A DNA stretch of 62,120 nt. It comes from Saprospiraceae bacterium. Its GTDB lineage: Bacteria > Bacteroidota > Bacteroidia > Chitinophagales > Saprospiraceae. The position numbers and the translations under genes are program-made. The stretch spans positions 1 to 62,120 of the forward strand of contig JAGPCT010000015.1 of the NCBI GenBank assembly GCA_018057925.1, read 5' to 3'. The notes below the pieces were generated by a model. The model made no database searches. It was not told the DNA's origin and was given only the letters and a program-made list of their open reading frames with translations. Positions 27,999 through 37,169 of the stretch are shown in pieces. The first letter of the stretch is position 1, and each line of letters starts with the position of its first letter.

Positions 27999-28880
27999 TC
28001 AAAACATGTCCTCACGTCTAAGTTTGATATATTTGTTGATAATCAAAAAAGTCGAAAAAACCGTTATAATAATCCCTGCTACTAAAATCGCTAAAAACAG
28101 GTATCCTATTTTTTTGTAATCTATAATATACTGTATATCGGGTATATATACCAAAATACCCCAAATTACAAGTACAAGAAAAACACATGCTAAAATAGCA
28201 CTTAATAGCCCACTCCAGAATCCTTTCCACAGGAATGGCCGCTGAATAAATCTTTTATTAGCCCCTACCAGTTGCATATTTTTGATTAAAAATCGATTGC
28301 TATACATCGATAATTTAAGTGTACTATGCATTATTGTCAATGCAATCAATAAAAATAAAATGGAAACGATAAGGATACCGATTCCAATTTTATTCAATGT
28401 GGTTATAATTTTACCTACAAAGGTTTCTTGGTAATAAACATTTGAAACATAGTCATGACCGCTAAGGATAGAACGCCTAATTCCAGCCAATTGAGTTGAG
28501 TCCAAATATTCAGCCTTGACATTGAATACAATAGCGTCGTTCAAAGGATTCGTCATTTCGTCCAGTAAAAAATCTTCACCCATTTCCTTTTTCATTATAG
28601 CCAAAGCATCTTCCTTTGTCACAACATCGACAGACGGAGCCTTCACTGCCTCAATAGTTGATATAAACTCTTTCAAAGAGTCTATTTGCTCAGTTGAAAC
28701 AGAATCTTTCAACTCGGCTATTACATTGACATTTTCTTTAAACGAATCTATCAACTGAGTCGTATTGAATGTCAACAATGCCATAAAGCCCAGTAGAAAC
28801 AACACCAATGCAATACTCACTATAGAGAGGAAATAATTTGGTTTGGGTTTGGGTATTCCAGTCCTAAACTTTTGTGCCAT
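27999..28880 (-). CDS. ftsX: Cell division protein FtsX
   Basis: A 293-residue inner-membrane protein with one N-terminal helix, a periplasmic domain of about 110 residues and three C-terminal helices, i.e. the FtsX layout. With the FtsE ATPase, which is not in the window, it governs peptidoglycan hydrolases at the septum. Recognisable segments are SIVSIALVLFLLGFMALLTF, a periplasmic EDALAIMKKEMGEDFL, and SMYSNRFLIKNMQLVGA before the third helix. It heads the ftsX-DUF3098-uppP unit. Confidence 0.95.
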   Translation of the reverse strand: MAQKFRTGIPKPKPNYFLSIVSIALVLFLLGFMALLTFNTTQLIDSFKENVNVIAELKDSVSTEQIDSLKEFISTIEAVKAPSVDVVTKEDALAIMKKEMGEDFLLDEMTNPLNDAIVFNVKAEYLDSTQLAGIRRSILSGHDYVSNVYYQETFVGKIITTLNKIGIGILIVSILFLLIALTIMHSTLKLSMYSNRFLIKNMQLVGANKRFIQRPFLWKGFWSGLLSAILACVFLVLVIWGILVYIPDIQYIIDYKKIGYLFLAILVAGIIITVFSTFLIINKYIKLRREDMF

Positions 28881-28917
28881 GTGTTTTTTTATCCAAAATT
28901 ATTTTCACATTTAATTG

Positions 28918-29068
28918 AATCCAAATTCCGCATTAGACAAATGCGGAATCGATTTACGACTCGTAATCAATGGCTTACAGAAACCATTGAAACGATTCGT
29001 ACCTCGGGATTAACCCTCATAATCAGCACTATACGGTTTTTCAAAACCTTTACAGCTGAATTCGGGTT
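28918..29068 (-). repeat. 150-bp palindromic intergenic repeat, copy B
   Basis: Full-length, 151 bases, reverse orientation (AATCCAAATTCC ... GAATTCGGGTT). The perfect stem ATTCCGCATT/AATGCGGAAT and the CAATGGCTT/AAACCATTG stem are intact. It lies upstream of ftsX. Together with fragment L and the idh terminator it fills the gap 28881-29379. Confidence 0.85.
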
Positions 29069-29236
29069 GAATCCACATTCAGCATAAGCTAATACTGAAT
29101 ACATTCAAAGTACAAATATATGTTTTTATAATAATATATTAGCAAATAATCTTTTTAAAACAATAATAAATCAATCATTTATGATAAATAATTGAACACA
29201 AAATCAACAATCGGGGCTTTTCAAAACAAATGAATA

Positions 29237-29305
29237 CAGGTTACGAGGGAAATCTTGTTGAAGCCGAATAAGGAGTCCGCATTTGACTTATATGGAATTT
29301 GAGTT
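29237..29305 (+). repeat. Degenerate fragment L of the 150-bp repeat
   Basis: GGTTACGAGGG and GTCCGCATTTGACTTATATGGAATTTGAGTT resemble the third hairpin and right end of the element in forward orientation. The left half is missing. Confidence 0.4.
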
Positions 29306-29326
29306 AAAATAACTATTCGTTCAAAT

Positions 29327-29361
29327 AAAAAAGCCATCTCAAAGTTATTGAAATGGCTTTT
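29327..29361 (-). terminator. Intrinsic terminator of the isocitrate dehydrogenase gene
   Basis: On the minus strand AAAAGCCATTTCAA... pairs with ...TTGAGATGGCTTTT and runs into T residues, 19 bases after the stop codon. Confidence 0.85.
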
Positions 29362-29379
29362 GAATTAATTGAGTATTAA

Positions 29380-30609
29380 TTACTTACCTAATTTTGACTT
29401 AAGCCCTTGATTTAAAGCCTCTAAGAACTCCTCTGTATTCAGATAATGTGTTCCATGTTCTACCTTATTTCCATGAATACATACAGCTAAATCTTTTGTC
29501 ATCTTACCACTTTCTACAGTCTCTACACAAACAGATTCTAAGGCTTCTGCAAAGTCAATCAAGGATTGATTGCTATCCAACTTACCCCGAAAAGCCAATC
29601 CTCTAGTCCATGCATAAATAGATGCTATCGGATTAGTTGATGTTGATTGACCTTTTTGATGTTGACGATAATGCCTTGTAACAGTTCCGTGCGCCGCTTC
29701 GGCTTCCATTGTTTTACCATCCGGCGTAACCAATACGGATGTCATCAATCCAAGAGAGCCAAATCCTTGAGCTACTGTATCGCTTTGTACATCACCGTCA
29801 TAATTTTTACATGCCCATACAAATTTTCCATGCCACTTCAACGCTGAAGCGACCATATCGTCAATAAGTCTGTGCTCATAGGTTATGTTGGATTGTTCAA
29901 ATTGTGTTTTAAACTCGTTGTCATAGATATCCTGAAAAATATCTTTAAATCTACCATCGTACTTCTTTAAAATGGTATTTTTAGTAGAAAGATATAAAGG
30001 CCATCCTTTGCTCAATGCCATGTTAAAGCATGATCTAGCAAAACCGATGATACTTTCATCTGTGTTATACATTGTTAATGCTACTCCATCGCCTTTAAAG
30101 TTATATACTTCAAACTCTTGAATGGTACCATCTTCGCCTTCAAATTTAACCGTAAGTTTGCCCTTCCCTTTGGTTACAAAGTCTGTAGCCCGATATTGAT
30201 CACCAAATGCATGACGGCCGATACAGATAGGAGCCGTCCAATTGGGAACCAATCTTGGTATATTCTGCATGACAATGGGTTCACGGAAAACCGTCCCATC
30301 AAGGATATTGCGTATCGTACCGTTGGGAGATTTCCACATTTGCTTAAGACCAAACTCTTCCACTCTTGCTTCATCGGGAGTGATGGTCGCACACTTAATA
30401 CCTACTCCGCATTCTTGGATTGCATGTGCTGCATCAATTGTTACTTGATCATTGGTTGCATCCCTGTGTTCGATGCTCAAATCATAGTATTTTATGTCAA
30501 TGTCAAGATAAGGGAGGATAAGTTTGTCTTTGATAAATTTCCAAATAATTCGTGTCATTTCATCGCCATCCAGTTCTACAACAGGATTGGTCACTTTAAT
30601 TTTTTCCAA
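29380..30609 (-). CDS. icd: NADP-dependent isocitrate dehydrogenase
   Basis: A 409-residue TCA cycle enzyme of the eukaryotic-like homodimeric subfamily, common in Bacteroidota. It converts isocitrate to 2-oxoglutarate and gives NADPH. Characteristic segments are [20 protein letters not shown], the substrate loop [39 protein letters not shown], and the metal-binding [12 protein letters not shown] and [12 protein letters not shown]. Length matches the subfamily (about 405-415). It is monocistronic, with a promoter upstream, a terminator downstream and repeat copies on both sides. Overlapping antisense frames are shadows. Confidence 0.97.
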   Translation of the reverse strand: MEKIKVTNPVVELDGDEMTRIIWKFIKDKLILPYLDIDIKYYDLSIEHRDATNDQVTIDAAHAIQECGVGIKCATITPDEARVEEFGLKQMWKSPNGTIRNILDGTVFREPIVMQNIPRLVPNWTAPICIGRHAFGDQYRATDFVTKGKGKLTVKFEGEDGTIQEFEVYNFKGDGVALTMYNTDESIIGFARSCFNMALSKGWPLYLSTKNTILKKYDGRFKDIFQDIYDNEFKTQFEQSNITYEHRLIDDMVASALKWHGKFVWACKNYDGDVQSDTVAQGFGSLGLMTSVLVTPDGKTMEAEAAHGTVTRHYRQHQKGQSTSTNPIASIYAWTRGLAFRGKLDSNQSLIDFAEALESVCVETVESGKMTKDLAVCIHGNKVEHGTHYLNTEEFLEALNQGLKSKLGK

Positions 30610-30651
30610 TTCTTATTTTTTTACGATTGAACAATTGAGGTTTAGAAGGCA

Positions 30652-30659
30652 CAAATGTA
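30652..30659 (-). promoter_or_regulatory. -7 box for icd
   Basis: Minus strand reads TACATTTG, matching TAnnTTTG, 42 bases before the start codon. No -33 box at a good distance. Confidence 0.5.
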
Positions 30660-30731
30660 GGCAAAACAGGTCAATAATAAGAGGATTTAAAATAATTTTT
30701 GTGATATCTAACAATTTATTATCCCCTCATA

Positions 30732-30881
30732 AACCCATATTCGGCAGTAAAGGCATTACATATCAGCAAAGTGTTGATTATGAGGAACATCCCGATGTAA
30801 GAATCGCAACAATTCATCATTTAAACGATTGATTACATGTCGAAAACAGATTACATATTTTTATAATATATAATTCGGATT
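30732..30881 (+). repeat. 150-bp repeat, diverged copy F
   Basis: 150 bases in forward orientation, from AACCCATATTCGGCAGTAAAGG through TTGATTATGAGG, ATCCCGATGTAAGAATCG and GATTGATTACATGTCG to AATTCGGATT. Hairpins 1 and 3 are largely decayed. It takes up half of the gap 30610-30923 between ybbR and icd. Confidence 0.75.
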
Positions 30882-30923
30882 AAAGATTACTAAACTGAAT
30901 AATTTAGCCAATGCATAATAACT

Positions 30924-31853
30924 TTACCGTATAAAATAATACTTAGCAGATACGGGCTGATAATATATATTGCGCACAAAATCAGGAAGGCGCGAAATAC
31001 TGATGGGAGCAATATTGCTATTTTGATGGGTGAGGCTCTCATCCAGGTTAACATATAGTTCAATATCATCTTCAGTCAAAATATCGTATTTGCTCAAGCC
31101 GACAACGCATTTAACTTTAACTTGATCCGGGATAATGACCGTCTTGGAGTCTGCATTCTTTACTACAACGGGAACAACAAAGCTCTTTTCTGTATATTCT
31201 TCCACCTCTAGATTAAGTCGGACTATATTATGATCCAATCGAATCATATCTGTTTTAGGTGCTTCCAATTTGATAGGCATATCCACAATATTTCTATTGA
31301 GATTATTGATATTAAGGATTTCGGTATTCCATTTATCAATCTGTTTTATCATCTGATATGATCCTGTAATGACAACCGAATCAGGCACAAAATGGACTTG
31401 ATTTTTAATATAAAAACCTTGCATATATTCGATATTCAAATTTGAGACCACAGGAACTTTTTTCATAGCCTGATCTTCCAGGAATATTGAAATATTTGCA
31501 GGTTTAATTTGGGAAACGGATATTTCATCCGAACCTAACAAAGCGTTTATTTTCTCTGCAATAGCTGAAGAAGGAATCAATTGGCTATTATCTGAGCTCA
31601 ATTCAACCTCAATTTTATCTCCAATATTTTTTGTTGATTTAGTAACGATATCCCATCCTAAGCCCACCAAGGTCACTTCTATTGTGGAAACGGGTGGCTT
31701 TTTAAATACCTTTCCATCCGGCATAGAATAACGAACGGTATAAATCTGGGAAAAACTATAATTACTTGATAGCTTCTGCATTGTCCAAAACACAGAAGCT
31801 ATAATTATGCATCCAAGAAAAAGCCATCTATCTTTTTTGACCTTTTCTGCCAT
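30924..31853 (-). CDS. YbbR-like domain protein
   Basis: A 309-residue protein with one N-terminal membrane helix (WLFLGCIIIASVFWTMQKLS, 10-29) and a periplasmic part with YbbR-type beta-rich repeats (YSMPDGKVFKKPPVSTIEVT, VPVVSNLNIEYMQGFYI, KSFVVPVVVKNADSK). In firmicutes YbbR/CdaR regulates diadenylate cyclase, but no cyclase gene is here, and the role in Bacteroidota is unclear. It follows yajC by 6 bases in the conserved DUF1573-yajC-ybbR order. Confidence 0.85.
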   Translation of the reverse strand: MAEKVKKDRWLFLGCIIIASVFWTMQKLSSNYSFSQIYTVRYSMPDGKVFKKPPVSTIEVTLVGLGWDIVTKSTKNIGDKIEVELSSDNSQLIPSSAIAEKINALLGSDEISVSQIKPANISIFLEDQAMKKVPVVSNLNIEYMQGFYIKNQVHFVPDSVVITGSYQMIKQIDKWNTEILNINNLNRNIVDMPIKLEAPKTDMIRLDHNIVRLNLEVEEYTEKSFVVPVVVKNADSKTVIIPDQVKVKCVVGLSKYDILTEDDIELYVNLDESLTHQNSNIAPISISRLPDFVRNIYYQPVSAKYYFIR

Positions 31854-31859
31854 TTTTCA

Positions 31860-32156
31860 TTAATTATTGATAACGTCACTGATGCTACCTGCCATCGCAT
31901 CAGTTAGCTCTTTTGAAATCGATCCTTTTGTAACCTTTATATATGTCTTAGGATCAACTTGCAAAGTGATGATGTTACCGTCAATTCGGTTGATTCTTCC
32001 AATGATACCACTGGAAGTCACGACATCATTTCCTTTGGCAAGAGATTCGCCAAACTTATTTTGTTCTTTTTGCTTCTTAATCTGCGGGCGTAACATAAAA
32101 AAGTACATTACAGCGACCATACCTAAGAGTAAAAGTGGAGAAGAAAGTGCATCCAT
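31860..32156 (-). CDS. yajC: Preprotein translocase subunit YajC
   Basis: A 98-residue accessory protein of the SecDF-YajC complex. It has an N-terminal helix with LLLLGMVAVMYFFMLRPQIKK, the family hallmark (FFM/I-RPQ), then a small cytoplasmic beta-rich domain with GNDVVTSSGIIGRINRIDG. Length is typical (about 100). It lies 16 bases downstream of the DUF1573 gene and 6 upstream of ybbR. Confidence 0.96.
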   Translation of the reverse strand: MDALSSPLLLLGMVAVMYFFMLRPQIKKQKEQNKFGESLAKGNDVVTSSGIIGRINRIDGNIITLQVDPKTYIKVTKGSISKELTDAMAGSISDVINN

Positions 32157-32172
32157 ATAATTATTATCTATT

Positions 32173-32664
32173 TTATTCTAAAATTTCTGCTTTTATTGTA
32201 AGAAAATATTGCGCCGGGTAACCATTTGTAAAAACAGTTATATTTTTTGTTTGGAATCCGGATTTATTCTCGGAGTTAAATCTAACCTTTATTTCACTTT
32301 CCTGTCCCGGTGGAATTGGTTCTTTCGGAATTTCCGGTACAGTACAACCACAGGTGGAGGTAGCATCTTTTATCAAAAGTGGCACTTTTCCAGTACTTTT
32401 AAACTTAAAAGTATGGCTGACGATATCTCCTGACTTTATTTTGCCAAAATCATGGCTTACCACTTCAAATTTAGCTGAAGCAACATTTGAGGTATCTTTA
32501 ACTCCATTGGCAGTATTGGGATTCCTTATTAAATCCTGATAATCATTGCCATCCCCTAGTATTTGTTCTACTTTTTTTTCATCTACCTCATTGTCTTGCT
32601 TGCACCCGCCACTGAATAATACCACTCCAACAAGGAAGACTATAACTAGTCTAAACATTCTCAA
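32173..32664 (-). CDS. DUF1573 lipoprotein
   Basis: A 163-residue protein with a lipobox ending at C21 (VVLFSGGC). The mature part has a DUF1573 (Ig-like, ASPM/SPD-2/Hydin-type) domain: VVSHDFGKIKSGDIVSHTFK, then LLIKDATSTCGCTVPEIPKEP with a CGC motif, PGQESEIKVRFNS and ITVFTNGYPAQYFLTIKAEI. Function is unknown; it is widespread in Bacteroidota and usually found with yajC. It is the first gene of the DUF1573-yajC-ybbR unit. Confidence 0.92.
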   Translation of the reverse strand: MRMFRLVIVFLVGVVLFSGGCKQDNEVDEKKVEQILGDGNDYQDLIRNPNTANGVKDTSNVASAKFEVVSHDFGKIKSGDIVSHTFKFKSTGKVPLLIKDATSTCGCTVPEIPKEPIPPGQESEIKVRFNSENKSGFQTKNITVFTNGYPAQYFLTIKAEILE

Positions 32665-32681
32665 TACACATTAATATAATC

Positions 32682-32709
32682 CAAATATAAAACTTGTCGG
32701 ACAAAGATA
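32682..32709 (-). promoter_or_regulatory. Candidate promoter boxes for DUF1573-yajC-ybbR
   Basis: Minus strand carries TATATTTG (32682-32689) and TATCTTTG (32702-32709), both TAnnTTTG, 18 and 38 bases before the start codon. Which one is used cannot be told; neither has a well-spaced -33 box. Confidence 0.4.
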
Positions 32710-32918
32710 ACAAAATAATATTATTGTCATTTTCTTTCCATGGAATTACCTTCTTTTAATATAATGATTCACTAACATGAACTTTCCAAATTTTCTGATA
32801 TATATACAAACCGGAAAGTGATTTGACCATATAATTTCCTTGTTTACCCCTACTCTACTTAAGGGAACAAGAATAATAAATGGTCCATTTCAAGTCATTT
32901 TAATATATTTATTTTCAT

Positions 32919-32926
32919 TATATTTG
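32919..32926 (+). promoter_or_regulatory. -7 box for aroK
   Basis: TATATTTG matches TAnnTTTG, 26 bases before the ATG. Confidence 0.5.
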
Positions 32927-32952
32927 CAATCAACTAACACATTCAGCAAAAT

Positions 32953-33492
32953 ATGTCGACAAGAATATATTATTTAATTGGAATGATGGGTGTAGGCAAG
33001 TCTTCGATAGGATTAGGCGCTGCCAGCAGGCTCTCTATTCCCTTTATTGACCTTGATGATCGAATCCGTAAAGGTGAAAACAAATCTATTTCAGAAATAT
33101 TTAAAATATATGGTGAGGACGGTTTTCGTAATTTAGAAAAGAATTATTTACACTCTATCGACTTTGCCGGCAACAATCATGCAGTAGTATCCACAGGAGG
33201 GGGAACACCGGCCTTTTTTGACAACATGGAATATATGAATAAGAATGGCAAAACTATTTGGCTTGAAACGCCTTTTGACATTATTATTGATCGATTAAAA
33301 GATATGAGAGATGATCGACCTCTGTTAACCTCTATGTCCGATCAACAGGTTGCCCTTCATTTTAGTCAATTATTTAAAAATAGAATACCTTTTTACCAAA
33401 AAGCGCATTATCGCTTGGAAAACATTGGCTATGATGATGAAATAATAGCTAAACTGGTCAAAATAATTCAAGATGACCAGATTAATAATTAG
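32953..33492 (+). CDS. aroK: Shikimate kinase
   Basis: A 179-residue P-loop kinase that phosphorylates shikimate in aromatic amino-acid synthesis. The Walker A motif is GMMGVGKSS (10-18), DLDDRIRK (shikimate site, D-x-D) follows, then a GFRNLEKNYL segment and STGGGTPAF (substrate-binding GGG), and the lid R-DDRPLL. Length fits AroK (about 170-180). It is monocistronic and stands divergent from the DUF1573 unit. Confidence 0.96.
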   Translation: MSTRIYYLIGMMGVGKSSIGLGAASRLSIPFIDLDDRIRKGENKSISEIFKIYGEDGFRNLEKNYLHSIDFAGNNHAVVSTGGGTPAFFDNMEYMNKNGKTIWLETPFDIIIDRLKDMRDDRPLLTSMSDQQVALHFSQLFKNRIPFYQKAHYRLENIGYDDEIIAKLVKIIQDDQINN

Positions 33493-33630
33493 CCTAATGT
33501 TGTAAAATTGATATTTTTAATTTTTAATTAAATGTTAAAATTTATTTTTTTTACTTAAACTAATGAAAACTACGTCGTAAAACACAACTTTTTAATCAAT
33601 TGAGTATTATACAACGATAAAATAATTTTC

Positions 33631-34572
33631 ATGGAAGATAATAATATATTAAAATGTCTCATTATTGGGAGCGGTCCAGCTGGATATACTGCAGCTATTT
33701 ATGCAGCAAGAGCCGGATTAAATCCTGTTTTATACACCGGAAGTAAACCAGGTGGTCAATTAACCATAACGACTGAAGTTGAAAATTATCCCGGCTTTCC
33801 GGATGGTGTCCAAGGTCCTGAATTAGTTGAATTGTTTCGACAACAAGCTTCAAGGTTTGAGACACAGCTTCACTATGAAAATATTGTAAAAGTTGACTTT
33901 ACCGGTCCTATTCATAAAGTATGGTCAGAAAGTGGTAAAGAAATTCTAGCGCATACAGTGATTATCTCTACCGGTGCCGATGCCAAATGGCTTGGTTTCC
34001 CTTCAGAAGAAAGATTGACCAATCGAGGTGTTTCGGCATGTGCTGTATGTGATGGATTTTTCTTTAGAGGGCAAGAAGTAGCGGTTGTCGGAGGTGGAGA
34101 TTCTGCTGCTGAAGAAGCCATCTATCTTTCTAAATTGTGTCCAAAGGTTCACCTGATTGTCAGAAAAGATTATTTGCGAGCTTCCAAAATCATGGCTCAA
34201 AGAGTTATGGATAATCCTAAAATCGAAGTTCATTTTAATACTGAAACGATTGATGTCATTGGAGAAGAAGAAGTAACGGGTGCTTTATTTAGAAATAATC
34301 AAACTCACGAGGAATTTGAAGTTCCGGTAAAAGGATTCTTTGTTGCAATCGGTCATAAGCCCAATACTGACATTTTCAAAGATTATATTGAATTAAAAGA
34401 AGGTGGATATATCAAGACTATCACCGGGAGTGCAGCTACAAATGTCGAAGGCGTATATGCTGCAGGTGATGTCCAAGACAATGTATATCGTCAGGCGATA
34501 ACTTCTGCCGGAACCGGTTGTATGGCAGCGTTGGAAGCTGAGAAGTATTTAGTTAACAAAGGAATAGAATAA
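33631..34572 (+). CDS. trxB: Thioredoxin reductase
   Basis: A 313-residue FAD/NADPH enzyme that keeps thioredoxin reduced. The FAD site is IIGSGPAGYTAAIYAARAG (11-29), the redox disulfide is C137-A-V-C140, and the NADPH site is VVGGGDSAAEEAIYLSK. The C-terminal FAD motif is YAAGDVQD. Length agrees with the low-molecular-weight family (about 310-320). It is followed after 33 bases by fbaA on the same strand. Confidence 0.97.
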   Translation: MEDNNILKCLIIGSGPAGYTAAIYAARAGLNPVLYTGSKPGGQLTITTEVENYPGFPDGVQGPELVELFRQQASRFETQLHYENIVKVDFTGPIHKVWSESGKEILAHTVIISTGADAKWLGFPSEERLTNRGVSACAVCDGFFFRGQEVAVVGGGDSAAEEAIYLSKLCPKVHLIVRKDYLRASKIMAQRVMDNPKIEVHFNTETIDVIGEEEVTGALFRNNQTHEEFEVPVKGFFVAIGHKPNTDIFKDYIELKEGGYIKTITGSAATNVEGVYAAGDVQDNVYRQAITSAGTGCMAALEAEKYLVNKGIE

Positions 34573-34605
34573 TTATTATATATTTGATTTAAAATAAATA
34601 ATCAC

Positions 34606-35676
34606 ATGTCTCAAAAATTTAGGTCTGGAATTCTCCATGGTGACGAAGTAACTGAAGCCTTAAACTATGCCAAGGAGAATGAATTTGCCTATCCGGCAGT
34701 CAATGTAATTGGGTCTTCTTCAATCAATGCTGTATTAGAAACCGCTAAATTGGTGAATTCGCCGGTAATTATTCAATTTTCCAATGGAGGTGCAGCCTTC
34801 AATGCAGGAAAAGGACTTAAAAATGATAATGAGAAAGCAGCTGTTCTTGGTTCAATTGCCGGGGCTGCTCATGTCGATACACTTGCGCAAGCCTACGGAG
34901 TTCCTGTAATTTTACATACCGATCACTGTGCACGTAAATTATTACCCTGGATGGATGGCATGTTAGAGGCTAGTGAAAGACACTTTGAAAAATTTGGAAA
35001 TGCTTTATACAGCTCACACATGATTGATTTATCGGAAGAGCCGATTCATGAAAATATCGAAACATGCGTGACATATTTAAAGAGAATGTCCGCAATTGGA
35101 ATTACTTTGGAAATTGAATTAGGTGTTACAGGAGGTGAAGAAGATGGTGTGGACAATACAGGAGTAGATTCCAGTAGGCTTTATACTCAACCGGAGGAAG
35201 TATCCTATGCGTATGAAGAATTATTGAAAGTAAGCGACCGATTTACAATTGCAGCCGCATTTGGTAATGTCCATGGTGTTTATAAGCCTGGTAATGTTAC
35301 ACTCAAGCCAATTATTTTGAACAATTCCCAAGAATTTATACAAAAGAAATTTAATACACCTGCAAAGCCAATTAATTTTGTATTCCACGGCGGAAGTGGA
35401 TCAAGTCGTGAAGAAATCAGAGAAGCTATTTCCTATGGAGCTGTTAAAATGAACATTGATACCGACATGCAGTGGGCTTATTGGGAAGGAATTAAAAATT
35501 ACTACATTAAAAACGAAGGATATCTACAGGGGCAAATAGGTAATCCGGAAGGTGATGACAAGCCAAATAAGAAATTTTACGATCCACGTGTATGGATTAG
35601 AGCTGGCGAAAACAACTTCGTAACAAGACTAAAAGACGCTTTTACTGATCTAAACTGTTTAGACAGAAATATTTAA
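34606..35676 (+). CDS. fbaA: Fructose-bisphosphate aldolase, class II
   Basis: A 356-residue zinc aldolase that cleaves fructose 1,6-bisphosphate in glycolysis and makes it in gluconeogenesis. The zinc-site segment VILHTDHCARKLLPW, the ELGVTGGEEDGVDN motif and the FVFHGGSGSSREEI segment, plus MNIDTDMQWAYW, are those of the class IIA (E. coli FbaA-like) group. Length matches (E. coli 359). It may share a transcript with trxB. Confidence 0.97.
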   Translation: MSQKFRSGILHGDEVTEALNYAKENEFAYPAVNVIGSSSINAVLETAKLVNSPVIIQFSNGGAAFNAGKGLKNDNEKAAVLGSIAGAAHVDTLAQAYGVPVILHTDHCARKLLPWMDGMLEASERHFEKFGNALYSSHMIDLSEEPIHENIETCVTYLKRMSAIGITLEIELGVTGGEEDGVDNTGVDSSRLYTQPEEVSYAYEELLKVSDRFTIAAAFGNVHGVYKPGNVTLKPIILNNSQEFIQKKFNTPAKPINFVFHGGSGSSREEIREAISYGAVKMNIDTDMQWAYWEGIKNYYIKNEGYLQGQIGNPEGDDKPNKKFYDPRVWIRAGENNFVTRLKDAFTDLNCLDRNI

Positions 35677-35727
35677 TCCACATTCAGTAGTTTGGGCTTT
35701 AATACATCAATTAGCGTTAATTGAGTG

Positions 35728-35774
35728 AGTCTATCAATCCTATATATCCTAATATTGAATATAGGAGAAAGACT
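35728..35774. terminator. Possible bidirectional hairpin between fbaA and the MacB-like permease
   Basis: CCTATAT pairs with ATATAGG, enclosed by AGTCT/AGACT, in the convergent gap. T-richness on either side is weak, so function as a terminator is uncertain. Confidence 0.35.
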
Positions 35775-35795
35775 TATTCTTGTTGTAAAGGCAAC

Positions 35796-37085
35796 TTAGC
35801 CTTGTCTTATTGCTTCAACCGGATCCATTTTAGCGGCATTGTATGCAGGAATAACTCCGGCTATAATACCTACTATAATTGACAATAACAAACCCATAGA
35901 TATATTATACAAAGATAGATTCATTTGAAAATCCGAAAAAACAGTAGCAATTTGAAGCGCACCCATTACAGCTATCAATCCCAACACTCCACCCAAAACA
36001 CAAAGAACAACAGATTCTATTAAGAATTCAAGCAATATAACCTTCCTCTTGGCTCCCAATGCTTTTTTAATGCCAATAATATTGGTTCGCTCTTTGACTG
36101 AAACAAACATAATATTTGCCACACTAAACATCCCAACTAAAATAGCAAATCCGCCTATAATTGCGCCTGCCAATTTGAGTACTTTAAATATACTGTCGAA
36201 TATTTTGTCCAACATTGAAAGTTCATTGAGCGAAAAATTATCTTCGGCTAAAGGTTTGAGCCTCCTTTCTGCTCTTAGCATAGAAGTCAACTCGTCTTTC
36301 AAATCAACCAAAGTGACATTTGGCTTTGCTTTGGCATTGATAGAGGATCTAAAATTCTCCCCATTAAAATTGACAAAGCTTTCTGCTGTCTTGTAAGAAA
36401 CAATACACACCTGATCGAAATTCAAAGGATTAATCAAACTTTTCCCTGTTTTAGCTACAACTCCAATAACTTGCAATCTTTTGCCTCCAATTTTAATATA
36501 ACGACCAATGGGATCTGTCTGTCCAAACAAATTTTCTGCAACATCATTACCCAATACCGTAAAATCAGAATCACGAATTATATCAATAAGAGTGAAAAAA
36601 CGACCTTTTTGTAAATCAATCTTAAAGATATCGGCGTATCCTTCACTCACACCCATTAAAAATGTCCCTTCGACAATATTTTTATTAAATCTCAATGTTT
36701 TGGATCCAATGAAACAGGAATAAGTAACAATTTCTGCTAATTTACTATGATCCACGATAGCTTTATAATCTTTAAAGGATGTTTCAGGGCGATTGGCATA
36801 TACCCAAAAGTCACGACCTTCATCCGACCAAGGCCTTTTGTCAACATAAACAATGTCGTCACCCAGCTTCTCAAAACTAGACCTTATATTGCTTTCCAAT
36901 GAATCTACGGCTGCCTGGATAGATATAATACAAAAAATACCAATCATAATACCAAGTAAGGACAGGAATGTCCTCATCTTATTATTTCTCAACTCAGAAA
37001 ATGCCTGAATGAAACTTTCTTTAAAAATATATAAGATATTCAACAGCTTAGCTTTAGACTTTACGTCAAAAATAATAGAACACAA
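35796..37085 (-). CDS. ABC transporter permease of the MacB/FtsX family
   Basis: A 429-residue inner-membrane protein with an N-terminal helix (MRTFLSLLGIMIGIFCIISI), a periplasmic MacB-type domain of about 230 residues (e.g. LGNDVAENLFGQTDPIGRYI) and three C-terminal helices ending GIIAGVIPAYNAAKMDPVEAIRQG, which is a family signature. Such permeases work with a MacB-type ATPase in mechanotransmission, antibiotic export or lipoprotein release; none is encoded here. The annotated ATG gives about 20 residues before the conserved RNNKMRTFLSLLG, so a later start is possible. Confidence 0.9.
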   Translation of the reverse strand: MCSIIFDVKSKAKLLNILYIFKESFIQAFSELRNNKMRTFLSLLGIMIGIFCIISIQAAVDSLESNIRSSFEKLGDDIVYVDKRPWSDEGRDFWVYANRPETSFKDYKAIVDHSKLAEIVTYSCFIGSKTLRFNKNIVEGTFLMGVSEGYADIFKIDLQKGRFFTLIDIIRDSDFTVLGNDVAENLFGQTDPIGRYIKIGGKRLQVIGVVAKTGKSLINPLNFDQVCIVSYKTAESFVNFNGENFRSSINAKAKPNVTLVDLKDELTSMLRAERRLKPLAEDNFSLNELSMLDKIFDSIFKVLKLAGAIIGGFAILVGMFSVANIMFVSVKERTNIIGIKKALGAKRKVILLEFLIESVVLCVLGGVLGLIAVMGALQIATVFSDFQMNLSLYNISMGLLLSIIVGIIAGVIPAYNAAKMDPVEAIRQG

Positions 37086-37169
37086 TTGTTTTGTCTATAT
37101 TTTTCGACAATCGTCAATATATTAGACATCAAAATGTACAATATTTACTTTAAAAGAACAATTCTTCAA

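Noticed and set aside
28872-29087. ORF of 71 codons on the plus strand (contains MRNRFTTRNQW)
   Set aside because: It runs through repeat copy B and its flanks; the same partial frame occurs in copy C with unrelated ends, so it is the repeat and not a gene.
30118-30630. 170-codon ORF opposite the isocitrate dehydrogenase gene
   Set aside because: Antisense shadow of a highly conserved enzyme; no domain and no sequence that looks like a protein.
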